A DNA stretch of 64,000 nucleotides from CAZIGK01 sp964538615 (GTDB taxonomy: Bacteria > Pseudomonadota > Alphaproteobacteria > Rickettsiales > RI-342). Under the pieces are notes generated by a model. The model was not told the origin of the DNA and searched no databases. It worked only from the letters and a program-made list of their open reading frames with translations. Numbering within the stretch: position 1 is the first letter of the stretch; each line of letters opens with the position of its first letter. The position numbers were made by a program, and so were the translations under genes. Positions 18,417 through 27,417 of this stretch are shown piece by piece. The stretch lies in assembly GCA_964538615.1 (NCBI GenBank), contig CAZIGK010000010.1:1-64000 (forward strand), written 5' to 3'.

Positions 18417-18504
18417 AACGGCATATCCTTAACACAGGTCATCGTCTGGGCAATGTCGGCATGCATGGGGAAATCATGCAGATTCCCCATGCAATAACCA
18501 TTTT

Positions 18505-20043
18505 TTACGCGGCAGCAGCCATTTTCTTGGCTTTTTCTACGGCTTCTTCAATGGTACCCACCATGTAGAAAGCAGATTCCGGCAGGTCGTCATACTTCCC
18601 TTCCACAATGGCTTTAAAGCCCTCAATGGTGTCTTTCAGTTGTACAAACTTGCCGGGGAAGCCGGTAAACACCTCTGCCACATGGAATGGCTGAGACAGG
18701 AAGCGCTGAATCTTCCGGGCGCGAGCCACCACCAGCTTGTCTTCTTCCGACAATTCATCCATCCCCAAAATGGCAATAATATCTTGCAGTGATTTATAGG
18801 TCTGCAAGACACGCTGCACTTCACGCGCTACGTTGTAATGCTCTTCACCAATCACGCTTTTATCCAAAATGCGGGACGTAGAATCCAGTGGGTCTACCGC
18901 AGGATAAATCCCCAATTCTGCAATCTGACGCGACAGTACCGTCGTGGCATCCAAGTGCGAGAACGCAGTCGCCGGTGCCGGGTCGGTCAAGTCATCCGCA
19001 GGTACATAAATCGCCTGTACGGAGGTAATAGATCCTTTGGTGGTGGAGGTAATACGCTCCTGCATGGCACCCATATCCGTCGCCAGTGTCGGCTGATACC
19101 CTACCGCTGAAGGAATACGACCCAACAGAGCAGATACCTCGGCGCCAGCCTGCGTAAAGCGGAATACGTTATCCACGAAGAACAATACGTCCTGCCCTTC
19201 TTCATCACGGAAATATTCTGCCATGGTCAAGCCAGACAAGGCCACACGCGCACGCGCTCCAGGAGGTTCATTCATCTGGCCATACACCAGTGCCACTTTA
19301 GAATTGGCCGGGTTTTTCAGGTCAATAACGCCGGAATCAATCATCTCGTGGTACAGGTCGTTCCCCTCACGGGTACGCTCACCTACCCCGGCAAACACAG
19401 AGAAACCACCGTGGCCTTTGGCAATATTGTTAATCAGTTCCATGATGAGGACGGTTTTACCCACCCCTGCACCACCAAACAGACCAATTTTCCCCCCTTT
19501 GGCGTAAGGCGCCAGCAGGTCAATGACTTTAATCCCAGTCACCAGAATTTCAGTATCGGTCGCCTGTTCAATATAGGCCGGCGCTTCCGCATGAATTGGA
19601 GCCGTTTGCTTCACCTGCACATCACCCGCCTCGTCAATCGCTTCGCCAATCACGTTAAAGATACGACCCAGCGTTTCACGACCAACCGGCACAGAGATAG
19701 GGGCGCCTGTGTCCACAACCTTTTGGCCACGCACCAGACCTTCCGTTGCGTCCATGGCGATGGTGCGTACGGTGTTATCCCCCAAATGCTGGGATACTTC
19801 CAGCACCAGACGCTTGCCATTCACTTCAGACTCCAGCGCATTCAGAATCGCTGGCAGCTCGCCATGGTCAAATTTCACATCCACCACCGCGGAGATCACC
19901 TGCGTGACAACTCCTGTCGCGCCTGTGGCTGTGGGCTTGGCAACCGCTTTGCTGGTCGCTTTCTTCACTTCGGTGCTTTCTGCCACTTTTTTAGCGGGAG
20001 CTTTCGCGGCAGGTTTCTTGGTGGCAGTGGGTTTCGTAGCCAT
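18505..20043 (-). CDS. atpD: ATP synthase F1 subunit beta with Ala/Lys-rich N-terminal extension
   Basis: Catalytic subunit of F1. The P-loop GGAGVGKT is at residues 190-197, and the Walker B region VLFFVDNVFRFTQAGAEVS and ALLGRIPSAVGYQPTL follow. The usual beginning (GVVTQVISAVVDVKF) only starts at about residue 44; before it is a low-complexity tail rich in Lys, Ala, Pro and Thr (MATKPTATKKPAAKAPAKK). Similar tails occur on AtpD of some other alphaproteobacteria, so it is probably real rather than a wrong start. Confidence 0.95.
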   Translation of the reverse strand: MATKPTATKKPAAKAPAKKVAESTEVKKATSKAVAKPTATGATGVVTQVISAVVDVKFDHGELPAILNALESEVNGKRLVLEVSQHLGDNTVRTIAMDATEGLVRGQKVVDTGAPISVPVGRETLGRIFNVIGEAIDEAGDVQVKQTAPIHAEAPAYIEQATDTEILVTGIKVIDLLAPYAKGGKIGLFGGAGVGKTVLIMELINNIAKGHGGFSVFAGVGERTREGNDLYHEMIDSGVIDLKNPANSKVALVYGQMNEPPGARARVALSGLTMAEYFRDEEGQDVLFFVDNVFRFTQAGAEVSALLGRIPSAVGYQPTLATDMGAMQERITSTTKGSITSVQAIYVPADDLTDPAPATAFSHLDATTVLSRQIAELGIYPAVDPLDSTSRILDKSVIGEEHYNVAREVQRVLQTYKSLQDIIAILGMDELSEEDKLVVARARKIQRFLSQPFHVAEVFTGFPGKFVQLKDTIEGFKAIVEGKYDDLPESAFYMVGTIEEAVEKAKKMAAAA

Positions 20044-20106
20044 GTGATATTCTCCGGTTTGGTCGTCGTCATCTAGTGAGTGGGTGAATGCAAAAGCCTC
20101 AGGTGG

Positions 20107-20997
20107 TTAGACCGCCTCAGCTCCCGCAACAATTTCTGTCAATTCCGTGGTAATGGCGGCCTGACGGCTGCGGTTGTATTGCAAGGTCAGTCGGCCAATC
20201 ATGTCCCCGGCATTGCGGGTTGCGTTGTCCATTGCCGTCATCCGCGCTCCTTGTTCGGAAGCGGTGTTTTCCAGCAGCCCCCGATATAATTGTACAGCCA
20301 GATTACGCGGCAAAATATCTTCCAGAATCGCCCCTTCAGACGGCTCATACTCAAACATGGCGCTCTGTCCATGCGCGGGAGCCTCTTCCTGTACGGCTGG
20401 CAGGAAAGGAATCAACTGCTGCTGGGTCGGCTTCTGAGAAATCGCGCTGTGAAACACACTGTAAAAATAGTGGCACACATCAAATTCACCTGCTTCAAAG
20501 CGCTTCATCACGTCTTCCGTAATGCTACGCGCCCCATCATAGGTCACGCCATGCTTATCCACCGGCAGCGTGTAGCGATGCACAATATGATCCGCAAATT
20601 CACGACGCAGCAATTCATATCCCTTGCGACCAATGGGCATGATTTTAATTTGTTTGCCCTGAGACAGTAAATGCCGTGCCGTGCGCTTTACTTCCCGCAC
20701 AATTTGCACGTTAAAACCACCGCACAATCCACGGTCAGAGGTGGCCACCAGCAACAAATGCACCTGATCCCGTCCATTGCCACCCAGCAGCGCAGGAGCC
20801 TGCGCTCCACCCTGTTGCAAGCTGTTGGAAAGGTTCGCCAGCATGGATTCCATGCGTGTCGTGTAGGGACGCGCCGCCTCAGCCCGCTCACGCGCACGGC
20901 GTAGCTTGCTGGCCGCAACCAGCTTCATCGCTTTGGTGATTTTCTGCGTCGATTTCACGCTTTTAATGCGCAGACGCAAATCCTTTAAACTCGCCAC
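20107..20997 (-). CDS. atpG: ATP synthase F1 subunit gamma
   Basis: Central stalk subunit whose rotation drives the beta subunits. The N-terminal coiled-coil start MASLKDLRLRIKSVKSTQKITKAMKLVAASKLRRA and the C-terminal coil ATRNAGDMIGRLTLQYNRSRQAAITTELTEIVAGAEAV are classic, and SDRGLCGGFN is present in the middle. Length 296 aa is normal. It lies between atpA and atpD. Confidence 0.96.
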   Translation of the reverse strand: MASLKDLRLRIKSVKSTQKITKAMKLVAASKLRRARERAEAARPYTTRMESMLANLSNSLQQGGAQAPALLGGNGRDQVHLLLVATSDRGLCGGFNVQIVREVKRTARHLLSQGKQIKIMPIGRKGYELLRREFADHIVHRYTLPVDKHGVTYDGARSITEDVMKRFEAGEFDVCHYFYSVFHSAISQKPTQQQLIPFLPAVQEEAPAHGQSAMFEYEPSEGAILEDILPRNLAVQLYRGLLENTASEQGARMTAMDNATRNAGDMIGRLTLQYNRSRQAAITTELTEIVAGAEAV

Positions 20998-21034
20998 GGT
21001 TATGTCCTCTGGTTAGCTTGCTTCGGGTCAACCT

Positions 21035-22567
21035 TTACGCTTTGAACGATTTTTGCAGCTTTTCCAGCAGCGCTTTCAGCTTTTTCTCGGTTTCATCCGT
21101 CAGTTTCTGCTCAGAACGGATAGATTCCAAAATGGCCTTATGGTCATGACGCAGCTCACGCAGCAGGGTTTCTTCAAATTTGCCAACGCTGCTAACCGGA
21201 ATAGCATCCAGATGCCCTTTCACACCGGCATAAATCACCGCCACCTGCTCTTCCACCAGCAAGGGAGAATATTGCGGCTGCTTCAACAGCTCCGTCAAAC
21301 GACGACCACGCTCAATCAGCTTCAGGGTCGCCGCATCCAAATCAGAACCAAACTGGGCAAACGCTTCCATTTCACGGAATTGCGCCAGCTCCAGTTTAAT
21401 GGAACCCGCAACCTGCTTCATGGCTTTAATCTGCGCCGCAGACCCCACGCGGGACACAGACAGACCCACGTTCACAGCCGGACGAATCCCGCGATAGAAC
21501 AACTCGCTCTCCAAAAAGATCTGACCATCGGTAATGGAGATCACGTTGGTCGGAATGTAAGCGGATACGTCACCCGCCTGCGTTTCAATAATCGGCAGAG
21601 CCGTCATAGAACCCGCGCCACGCTCATCAGACATTTTTGCCGCACGCTCCAGCAAACGAGAGTGCAGATAGAATACGTCCCCAGGGTAGGCTTCGCGTCC
21701 GGGCGGACGACGCAGCAACAGAGACATCTGGCGGTATGCCACCGCCTGCTTGGACAAATCGTCATAAATAATCAGGGAGTGCATGCCGTTGTCACGGAAA
21801 TATTCCCCAAACGCCGCACCCGCGTAAGGTGCCAAAAACTGCAACGGTGCCGGGTCAGAAGCGGTCGCCGCCACAACAATGGTATATTCCAGCGCACCGG
21901 ATTCTTCCAGACGCTTCACCACCTGCGCCACGGTCGAACGCTTTTGCCCAACCGCAACATAAATACAATACAGCTTCTCGCTCTCAGAACCCGTCTGGTT
22001 AATGGCCTTCTGGTTCAGAATGGTGTCAATCGCCACGGCGGTTTTACCAGTCTGACGATCCCCAATGATCAACTCCCGCTGGCCACGCCCAATCGGAATC
22101 AAAGAGTCAATCGCTTTAATCCCGGTCTGCATTGGCTCATGGACGGATTTACGGTCAATAATCCCCGGCGCTTTGGATTCGACCAAACGGGTCTGCTTCG
22201 CTTTCAGAGGGCCTTTACCATCAATTGGGTTCCCCAACGGATCCACCACACGACCCAGTAATTCTTTGCCCACCGGCACTTCCACAATTTTGCCAGTACG
22301 CTTCACAATGTCACCTTCACGCACATCGCGGTCGCTGCCCAGAATAACGATACCCACGTTATCTTTTTCCAGGTTCAGCGCCATGCCTTTGATGCCGCTG
22401 GAAAATTCCACCATTTCACCCGCCTGCACATTATCCAGACCATAGGCGATGGCAATCCCGTCACTGACAGAGATCACCTGACCCACTTCGGCCACATCCG
22501 CCAACTGGTCGAAATTGGCAATATGCTGTTTCAGGATGGTAGAGATTTCGGAAGCATTGATATCCAT
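21035..22567 (-). CDS. atpA: ATP synthase F1 subunit alpha
   Basis: Non-catalytic nucleotide-binding subunit of the F1 hexamer. The P-loop is IIGDRQTGKTAVAID near residue 170, followed by PYAGAAFGEYFRDNGMHSLIIYDDLSKQAVAYRQMSLLLRRPPGREAYPGD and the signature-region SVSRVGSAAQ. Length 510 aa is standard. Part of the operon atpHAGDC; the F0 genes are not in the window, as usual for alphaproteobacteria. Confidence 0.97.
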   Translation of the reverse strand: MDINASEISTILKQHIANFDQLADVAEVGQVISVSDGIAIAYGLDNVQAGEMVEFSSGIKGMALNLEKDNVGIVILGSDRDVREGDIVKRTGKIVEVPVGKELLGRVVDPLGNPIDGKGPLKAKQTRLVESKAPGIIDRKSVHEPMQTGIKAIDSLIPIGRGQRELIIGDRQTGKTAVAIDTILNQKAINQTGSESEKLYCIYVAVGQKRSTVAQVVKRLEESGALEYTIVVAATASDPAPLQFLAPYAGAAFGEYFRDNGMHSLIIYDDLSKQAVAYRQMSLLLRRPPGREAYPGDVFYLHSRLLERAAKMSDERGAGSMTALPIIETQAGDVSAYIPTNVISITDGQIFLESELFYRGIRPAVNVGLSVSRVGSAAQIKAMKQVAGSIKLELAQFREMEAFAQFGSDLDAATLKLIERGRRLTELLKQPQYSPLLVEEQVAVIYAGVKGHLDAIPVSSVGKFEETLLRELRHDHKAILESIRSEQKLTDETEKKLKALLEKLQKSFKA

Positions 22568-22606
22568 GAGAAACTCCGGATGGGATGGAACGAGAAAACA
22601 AAAAAA

Positions 22607-23176
22607 CTATTGCAGCCGGGCGGCATGCAAATGCTGTTGCAGACGATGCAGGCGGCTTTTCAGGCTGAAATCCATGCGCACAGATCCCATGCGCACCACC
22701 AGCCCAGCCAGCAATGCTTCATCCACGTCAATATCCAGCGCAACGGAGGTCTTACCCGTTGCTTTGGCCAATTGTGCCGATAATTGCTTCTGCTGTGCGA
22801 CAGACAAAGGAACCGCAGCGGTCACATGCGCTACAGCCGAGGCATTCGCTTCCAGCAGACGCTCATGATAGGCCGCAACAACATGTGCCAGCAGCGCCAT
22901 GCGGCCTTGCTGTGCCAGCAACAGCACCGTATTTTTAACCAGTGTTGAAAGTTTTAACTTGCGCGCAATGTCAGCCACAATAGCCTGCTTTGCCTGCTGG
23001 CTGACCAGTGGGTTCTCCAGTGCTAAACGCAAACTGGCATGCGCTTCATACAGTGCGGCTAATTGCCGCAATTCGGCTTCCAGAACAGGAGCATTCTTCT
23101 GCTCCTGTGCTGTATCAAACAGCGCATGGGCATAACGTTTTGCAAGTTCGCGCATGGTAGAGGAGACCGCAGCCAC
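22607..23176 (-). CDS. atpH: ATP synthase F1 subunit delta
   Basis: Peripheral stalk subunit linking F1 to F0 (OSCP homologue). It begins ELAKRYAHALFDTAQEQ, and the C-terminal motif RMGSVRMDFSLKSRLHRLQQHL is typical (usually G-x-x-x-x-D-x-S-x-x-x-x-L). I choose the GTG at 23176, with AGGA nine bases upstream, giving VAAVSSTMRELAKRY; ATG 23185 sits directly on that AGGA, and ATG 23155 has no ribosome site. The frame extends to 23272 but that part does not look coding. First gene of the atp operon. Confidence 0.9.
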   Translation of the reverse strand: MAAVSSTMRELAKRYAHALFDTAQEQKNAPVLEAELRQLAALYEAHASLRLALENPLVSQQAKQAIVADIARKLKLSTLVKNTVLLLAQQGRMALLAHVVAAYHERLLEANASAVAHVTAAVPLSVAQQKQLSAQLAKATGKTSVALDIDVDEALLAGLVVRMGSVRMDFSLKSRLHRLQQHLHAARLQ

Positions 23177-23439
23177 GTTGATCATTCCTGACAGGTAAGG
23201 ATAAAGAATACGCATTCGGAGCAGACACCCCTCACGCGTTGTCCTCGTAACATAAAGCGCATGGCGCTGCAAGCCTCATTGCATGACGGCAGGCGCTTTT
23301 CCCGTATTTTACGAGATGTTGTGGCACTACTTCCATATCGCGCAAGATATAGGCCAGGCGCCCTTTCTTGCCATGGCGCAGCAATCTGCCTATGATAGCG
23401 CCATCCTCCGGCCTTCCGACCTCAACACAAGATGCTGCC

Positions 23440-24819
23440 ATGACACCCCGCCACCGTTCGTCTTTCCCGCCCGTTGCCAACACTTCCCTCTGGCAGCCAC
23501 AGCATGCCAGCCATGCCTCGCTGATGAAACTCTGGCTATGGGGCGGCATTGTCGCGGTTGGCGTCTCCGGCTTATATGCGATCATTCTTGCCGCCGTCCA
23601 TGGTGCACGCGGCCTGAAAGAGGCGCTACCGTTTAAGGATTTTTTCCATACAGCCCTGATTGTGCATGTGGATCTCTCGGTTCTGCTGTGGTTTGTCGCT
23701 ATGGCTGCCCTGTTCAGCCTGTGGCACAGCCAAAGCACGGCTCCCACCCTGACCAGCCGTGCGGCTGCGTATAGTTTCTGGGGAGGGCTGATCCTCATGT
23801 CCATCAGCCCCTTCACGGCAGAAGGCCACCCCAGCCTGAATAATTATATTCCCATGCTGCAACAACCGTTGTTTGTGTTCAGTCTGGGGCTAGTGACCTC
23901 GGCACTGCTGCTGCAACTGGCGCATGGCCTGCGTTATCATCGCCTGCAAGAGGAATCTTCTCCCCTGCATCCGCTGTGGTTTGGCGTGCATGTGGCGCTA
24001 TGGGTGCTGGCTGGTGGACTGGCGCTCATGGTTGCCAGTTATGTCATGCTGCCACCCGGCCTGAGCGGGGAAGCCTATTACGAATTGCTCTACTGGGCAG
24101 GGGGGCATCTCTGGCAATTCGCCTGGGTACAATGCATGGCTATTGGCTGGCTGCTGCTGGCCACTCTGACCGGGCAACCCATCCACCTTCACCGGAAACT
24201 CCTGCAGGCGACACTGGCGTTTCCTCTGCTGATGCTACTGCTCAGCCCCCTGCCCTTCGCATTGTATGACATAGAAGACTATGCCTTCCAGCGGTTCTAT
24301 ACCCTGATGATGGATATTGGCAACGGCCTGTATATTCTGCCTATCGGTTATGCGGTTTTGCGCGCACTCTGGCAAGGCTCCCGCCCGGTGGATGCGCATG
24401 GCCGCGTGCTTTATTACGCACTTCTCAGCTCGCTCTTGGTTTTCACCATGGGTGGGGTGATTGCCTTGGGCATTGAGGGCACCAATGTCATCATTCCCGC
24501 CCATTACCATGGCTCCATTGTCGGGGTGACACTCTGCTTCATCGGGCTGGCCTATGCCCTGTTTCCCGCGCTGGGTTACGGACAGATCACTCACTGGTCA
24601 GGGCGCTGGCATACGCCGGTCTATGCTTTTGGGCAGATATTGCATGTCGCGGGTCTTCTCATTTCTGGCGGCTATGATGTGGCGCGTAAATCCACGGGTG
24701 AAGTGCTGGAACTGGGGGCACGCATCGGACTGGGTATGACCGGTGCCGGAGGAGGATTGGCCATTATTTCCGGCCTGCTGTTCCTCACCGCGATTATCAA
24801 GGCCTACCGAACACGCTAA
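23440..24819 (+). CDS. NorB/CcoN-like haem-copper oxidase subunit I relative lacking the TM7 His pair
   Basis: A multi-helix membrane protein (about 12 hydrophobic segments, 459 aa from this start). Likely haem ligands are H76 in IVHVDLSVLLW and H355/H357 in IPAHYHGSIVGVTL, matching the TM2 and TM10 ligands of NorB-type subunits. H223 in WAGGHLWQFAWVQ matches the NorB TM6 'HLWVEGxWE' motif, but the Glu is absent. The segment where NorB has GTGHHYxWIG (about residues 265-290, LLSPLPFALYDIEDYAFQRF) has no histidine pair, so the CuB/FeB site looks incomplete. The start is uncertain (TTG 23368, ATG 23392, 23440 or 23524; none has a clear ribosome site). It has no oxidase partner subunits nearby; function unknown. 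Confidence 0.65.
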   Translation: MTPRHRSSFPPVANTSLWQPQHASHASLMKLWLWGGIVAVGVSGLYAIILAAVHGARGLKEALPFKDFFHTALIVHVDLSVLLWFVAMAALFSLWHSQSTAPTLTSRAAAYSFWGGLILMSISPFTAEGHPSLNNYIPMLQQPLFVFSLGLVTSALLLQLAHGLRYHRLQEESSPLHPLWFGVHVALWVLAGGLALMVASYVMLPPGLSGEAYYELLYWAGGHLWQFAWVQCMAIGWLLLATLTGQPIHLHRKLLQATLAFPLLMLLLSPLPFALYDIEDYAFQRFYTLMMDIGNGLYILPIGYAVLRALWQGSRPVDAHGRVLYYALLSSLLVFTMGGVIALGIEGTNVIIPAHYHGSIVGVTLCFIGLAYALFPALGYGQITHWSGRWHTPVYAFGQILHVAGLLISGGYDVARKSTGEVLELGARIGLGMTGAGGGLAIISGLLFLTAIIKAYRTR

Positions 24820-24851
24820 ACCGCTGATGACCATGCCACAGGCATGGCTGT

Positions 24852-26276
24852 CTACACCTCTTCTGCCGCCAACGCCTCGCGCAGACGGCTATTGCTATTC
24901 GCCACTTCCAGCGATTTTAATTTCCGATGCAGGGCAGACCGCTCCATGCCAATAAAGCTGGATGTTTTAGAGATATTCCCCCCGAAACGATTGATCTGTG
25001 CCTGCAAATACTGCCGTTCAAACAATTCCCGTGCTTCTTTCAGCGGCAGGCTCATAATATCTTCGCTTAAAGACGGCATGTGCGCATGCGGGGTGGCGGC
25101 GGTATATTCCGGCGGCAGCATGGTAATCCCTATCGGTTCTTTCGCCTGCCCCGGCGCCAGAATCATCAGCCGTTCAATCAGGTTGCGCAATTCCCGTACA
25201 TTGCCCGGCCAACGGTAGGATTCCAAAATGGCCACCACTTCATCGCTCAGTGTCCGGTTCGGCAATCCGGCGGATTCAGCAAACCGCTTCAGAAAAAAAG
25301 CGCACAAAGACGCAATATCTTCCCGTCTCTCTGCCAGTGACGGTACTTTTAGAGGCACCACATTCAGGCGATAATATAATTCCTGCCGGAAGCTGCCGAT
25401 TGCAATTTCAGCCATCATATCACGGCTGGTAGCGACAATAATGCGCACATCCACCGTCACTGGCTGACCGCCACCCATCCGCTCAAAACGTTGCTCCTGC
25501 AATACTCGCAAAATCTTTGCCTGTGTCTCCAGCGGCATATCGGCCACTTCGTCAATATACAAAGTGCCGCCATGCGCCCGCTCCAGTACGCCCAGTTTGC
25601 TGGCGCCACCCAGCATATTCTGGGTGTTTTCCACACCAAACAGTTCCTGCTCAATTTTTTCTGGCGCCATACTATGGGCGGATAATACCACAAACGGCCC
25701 CTCTGCCCGGCGGGACTGCTGGTGAATAATACGCGCCACCAACTCCTTGCCGGTTCCGGATGCGCCCGTAATAAACACCCGACTATTGGTCGGGGCTACT
25801 TTGGCAATGGCCTGGCGCAATTGCTGCATCGGCACGGACTGACCAACCAACTCCGCATGCACGCCGCTGCGCAGGCGTAATTCCGCATTTTCCCGTTTCA
25901 GACGGGCAATTTCCAATGCCCGCTTTAACGTCAGCAGCAACTCGTCTTCTTCAAATGGTTTTTGAATAAAATCATAGGCACCCAGCTTCATAGCGCCGAC
26001 TGCCGCCTCCACATTCCCGTGCCCACTAATCATAATCACCGGCACGTCCGGGTATCGCTCCCGGATAATTTCCAGAATCCCCAACCCATCCAGCTCACTG
26101 CCTTGCAACCAGATGTCCAGAAACACCGCCGCCGGTACCCTCTCGGCCAGCGCCGCCAAAGCCGTATCGCTGGAATGCACCTGCCGGGTTGTGTAGCCCT
26201 CATCCTGCAATACATCCGCCATCAGGGCGCAAATATCTTTTTCATCATCCACCAGCAAAATATCATAAGCAGCCAT
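24852..26276 (-). CDS. ntrX: NtrX-type sigma-54-family response regulator
   Basis: Receiver domain (ILLVDDEKDICALM, phospho-Asp in AVFLDIWLQGSE, Lys in DFIQKPF), AAA+ ATPase (Walker A TGASGTGKELVARII; Walker B GGTLYIDEVADMP) and a C-terminal Fis-type HTH (NISKTSSFIGMERSALHRKLKSL). The GAFTGA loop that contacts sigma-54 is missing: the segment reads ELFGVENTQNMLGGASKLG. That loss is characteristic of alphaproteobacterial NtrX, and supports the name. The start at 26276 (MAAYDILLVDDE) fits the receiver fold. No sensor kinase NtrY is beside it. Confidence 0.88.
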   Translation of the reverse strand: MAAYDILLVDDEKDICALMADVLQDEGYTTRQVHSSDTALAALAERVPAAVFLDIWLQGSELDGLGILEIIRERYPDVPVIMISGHGNVEAAVGAMKLGAYDFIQKPFEEDELLLTLKRALEIARLKRENAELRLRSGVHAELVGQSVPMQQLRQAIAKVAPTNSRVFITGASGTGKELVARIIHQQSRRAEGPFVVLSAHSMAPEKIEQELFGVENTQNMLGGASKLGVLERAHGGTLYIDEVADMPLETQAKILRVLQEQRFERMGGGQPVTVDVRIIVATSRDMMAEIAIGSFRQELYYRLNVVPLKVPSLAERREDIASLCAFFLKRFAESAGLPNRTLSDEVVAILESYRWPGNVRELRNLIERLMILAPGQAKEPIGITMLPPEYTAATPHAHMPSLSEDIMSLPLKEARELFERQYLQAQINRFGGNISKTSSFIGMERSALHRKLKSLEVANSNSRLREALAAEEV

Positions 26277-26508
26277 AGGTGCGTTCGCATCCTCATCGCA
26301 ACGGTTGCATTGTGGCCATTTCGCCACGTCTGTTGCCTATATACAACAGTCGATGGGGCTTGGCAAAAACTTTCCCTCCATCCAGCATGACTTTATACCA
26401 CCAAATATGGCGTAAGTCCTGCCGGCATCCAACCGTATTTACGGTTTCTTTGTTTTTATTGCGTATGCATGAGTTAGCTGAATTCACTCCCCATCCGGGT
26501 ATCATCGC

Positions 26509-27375
26509 ATGACTTTTCTTATCGGCTTTGTCACCATTATTGCCTGCGTTCTTGGCGGTTACATCCTGCACCACGGCAAATTGATCGTTCTCTATCAGCC
26601 AACGGAATACCTGATTATCGTCGGTGCGGCCATCGGGAGTATGATCATCGGGAACCCCGGTAAAGTGCTTGGTGGCTCGGTGAAAAACCTGAAGCTTCTG
26701 TTCAAGGCGGGGCCGTTCAAAAAGCAGGATTATCTGGATCTGCTGGCCATGCTGTTCACCGTATGCAAGCTTATGAAATCCAAGGGGATGCTGGCCATTG
26801 AAAGCCATCTGGAGAACCCTGAAAACAGTAGCATTTTTGGCAAATACCATAGCTTTGTCCATCACCATCACGCGGTCGAGTTTTTGTGCGATAACCTGCG
26901 CATCCTCACCATGGGTGTCGATGATGTCTATGAAATGGAAGACCGCATGAATGATGAATTGAAAGTCCATCACGAAGAAGCACACCGCATATCCGGTGCC
27001 ATTCAAACCATGTCCGAGGCTTTTCCCGCCATTGGTATCGTGGCGGCGGTACTGGGGGTTATCGTGACCATGGGTTCCATCAATGAACCGCCGGAGATTC
27101 TGGGTGGTCTGATTGGTGCGGCACTGGTAGGTACCTTTTTGGGGGTATTGCTGTCCTATGGTTTTGTGGGACCCATGGCGCGCTATCTGGGCATCTATTT
27201 TGAAGATGAACATGTGTATATGGAATGCATTAAAACCGTTCTGCTTTCGCACATGAAAGGCAATGCGCCCATCATCTCCGTAGAGATGGCGCGCAAAAAA
27301 ATTGGCAGTAAAGAAAAACCCACCTTCAAAGAACTGGAAGATGCCTGCAATAGCGCCGGAGCATCCTCTGAATAA
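26509..27375 (+). CDS. motA: Flagellar motor stator protein MotA
   Basis: Proton-channel stator subunit with four membrane helices. The first is MTFLIGFVTIIACVLGGYILHHGK, helices 3 and 4 are AFPAIGIVAAVLGVIVTMGSI and GGLIGAALVGTFLGVLLSYGFVGPMA, and between them is the large cytoplasmic loop (KSKGMLAIESHLENPE) that contacts FliG. Length 288 aa is normal. It is followed by motB, so the stator operon is complete; no other flagellar gene is in the window. Confidence 0.95.
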   Translation: MTFLIGFVTIIACVLGGYILHHGKLIVLYQPTEYLIIVGAAIGSMIIGNPGKVLGGSVKNLKLLFKAGPFKKQDYLDLLAMLFTVCKLMKSKGMLAIESHLENPENSSIFGKYHSFVHHHHAVEFLCDNLRILTMGVDDVYEMEDRMNDELKVHHEEAHRISGAIQTMSEAFPAIGIVAAVLGVIVTMGSINEPPEILGGLIGAALVGTFLGVLLSYGFVGPMARYLGIYFEDEHVYMECIKTVLLSHMKGNAPIISVEMARKKIGSKEKPTFKELEDACNSAGASSE

Positions 27376-27417
27376 CCGCTAATCCCAATAGTTTTGACAG
27401 ACGTAGCACCGGAAATT

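Noticed and set aside
19348..20076. Plus-strand 242-codon frame opposite atpD
   Set aside because: Shadow of the atpD coding strand with no independent start or domain.
21053..22261. Plus-strand 402-codon frame opposite atpA
   Set aside because: Long only because of the codon bias of atpA on the other strand; the translation has no recognisable fold.
24831..24847. CCATGCC/GGCATGG hairpin between the oxidase relative and ntrX
   Set aside because: A 7-bp stem with a 3-base loop but no T run on either side; not enough for an intrinsic terminator.
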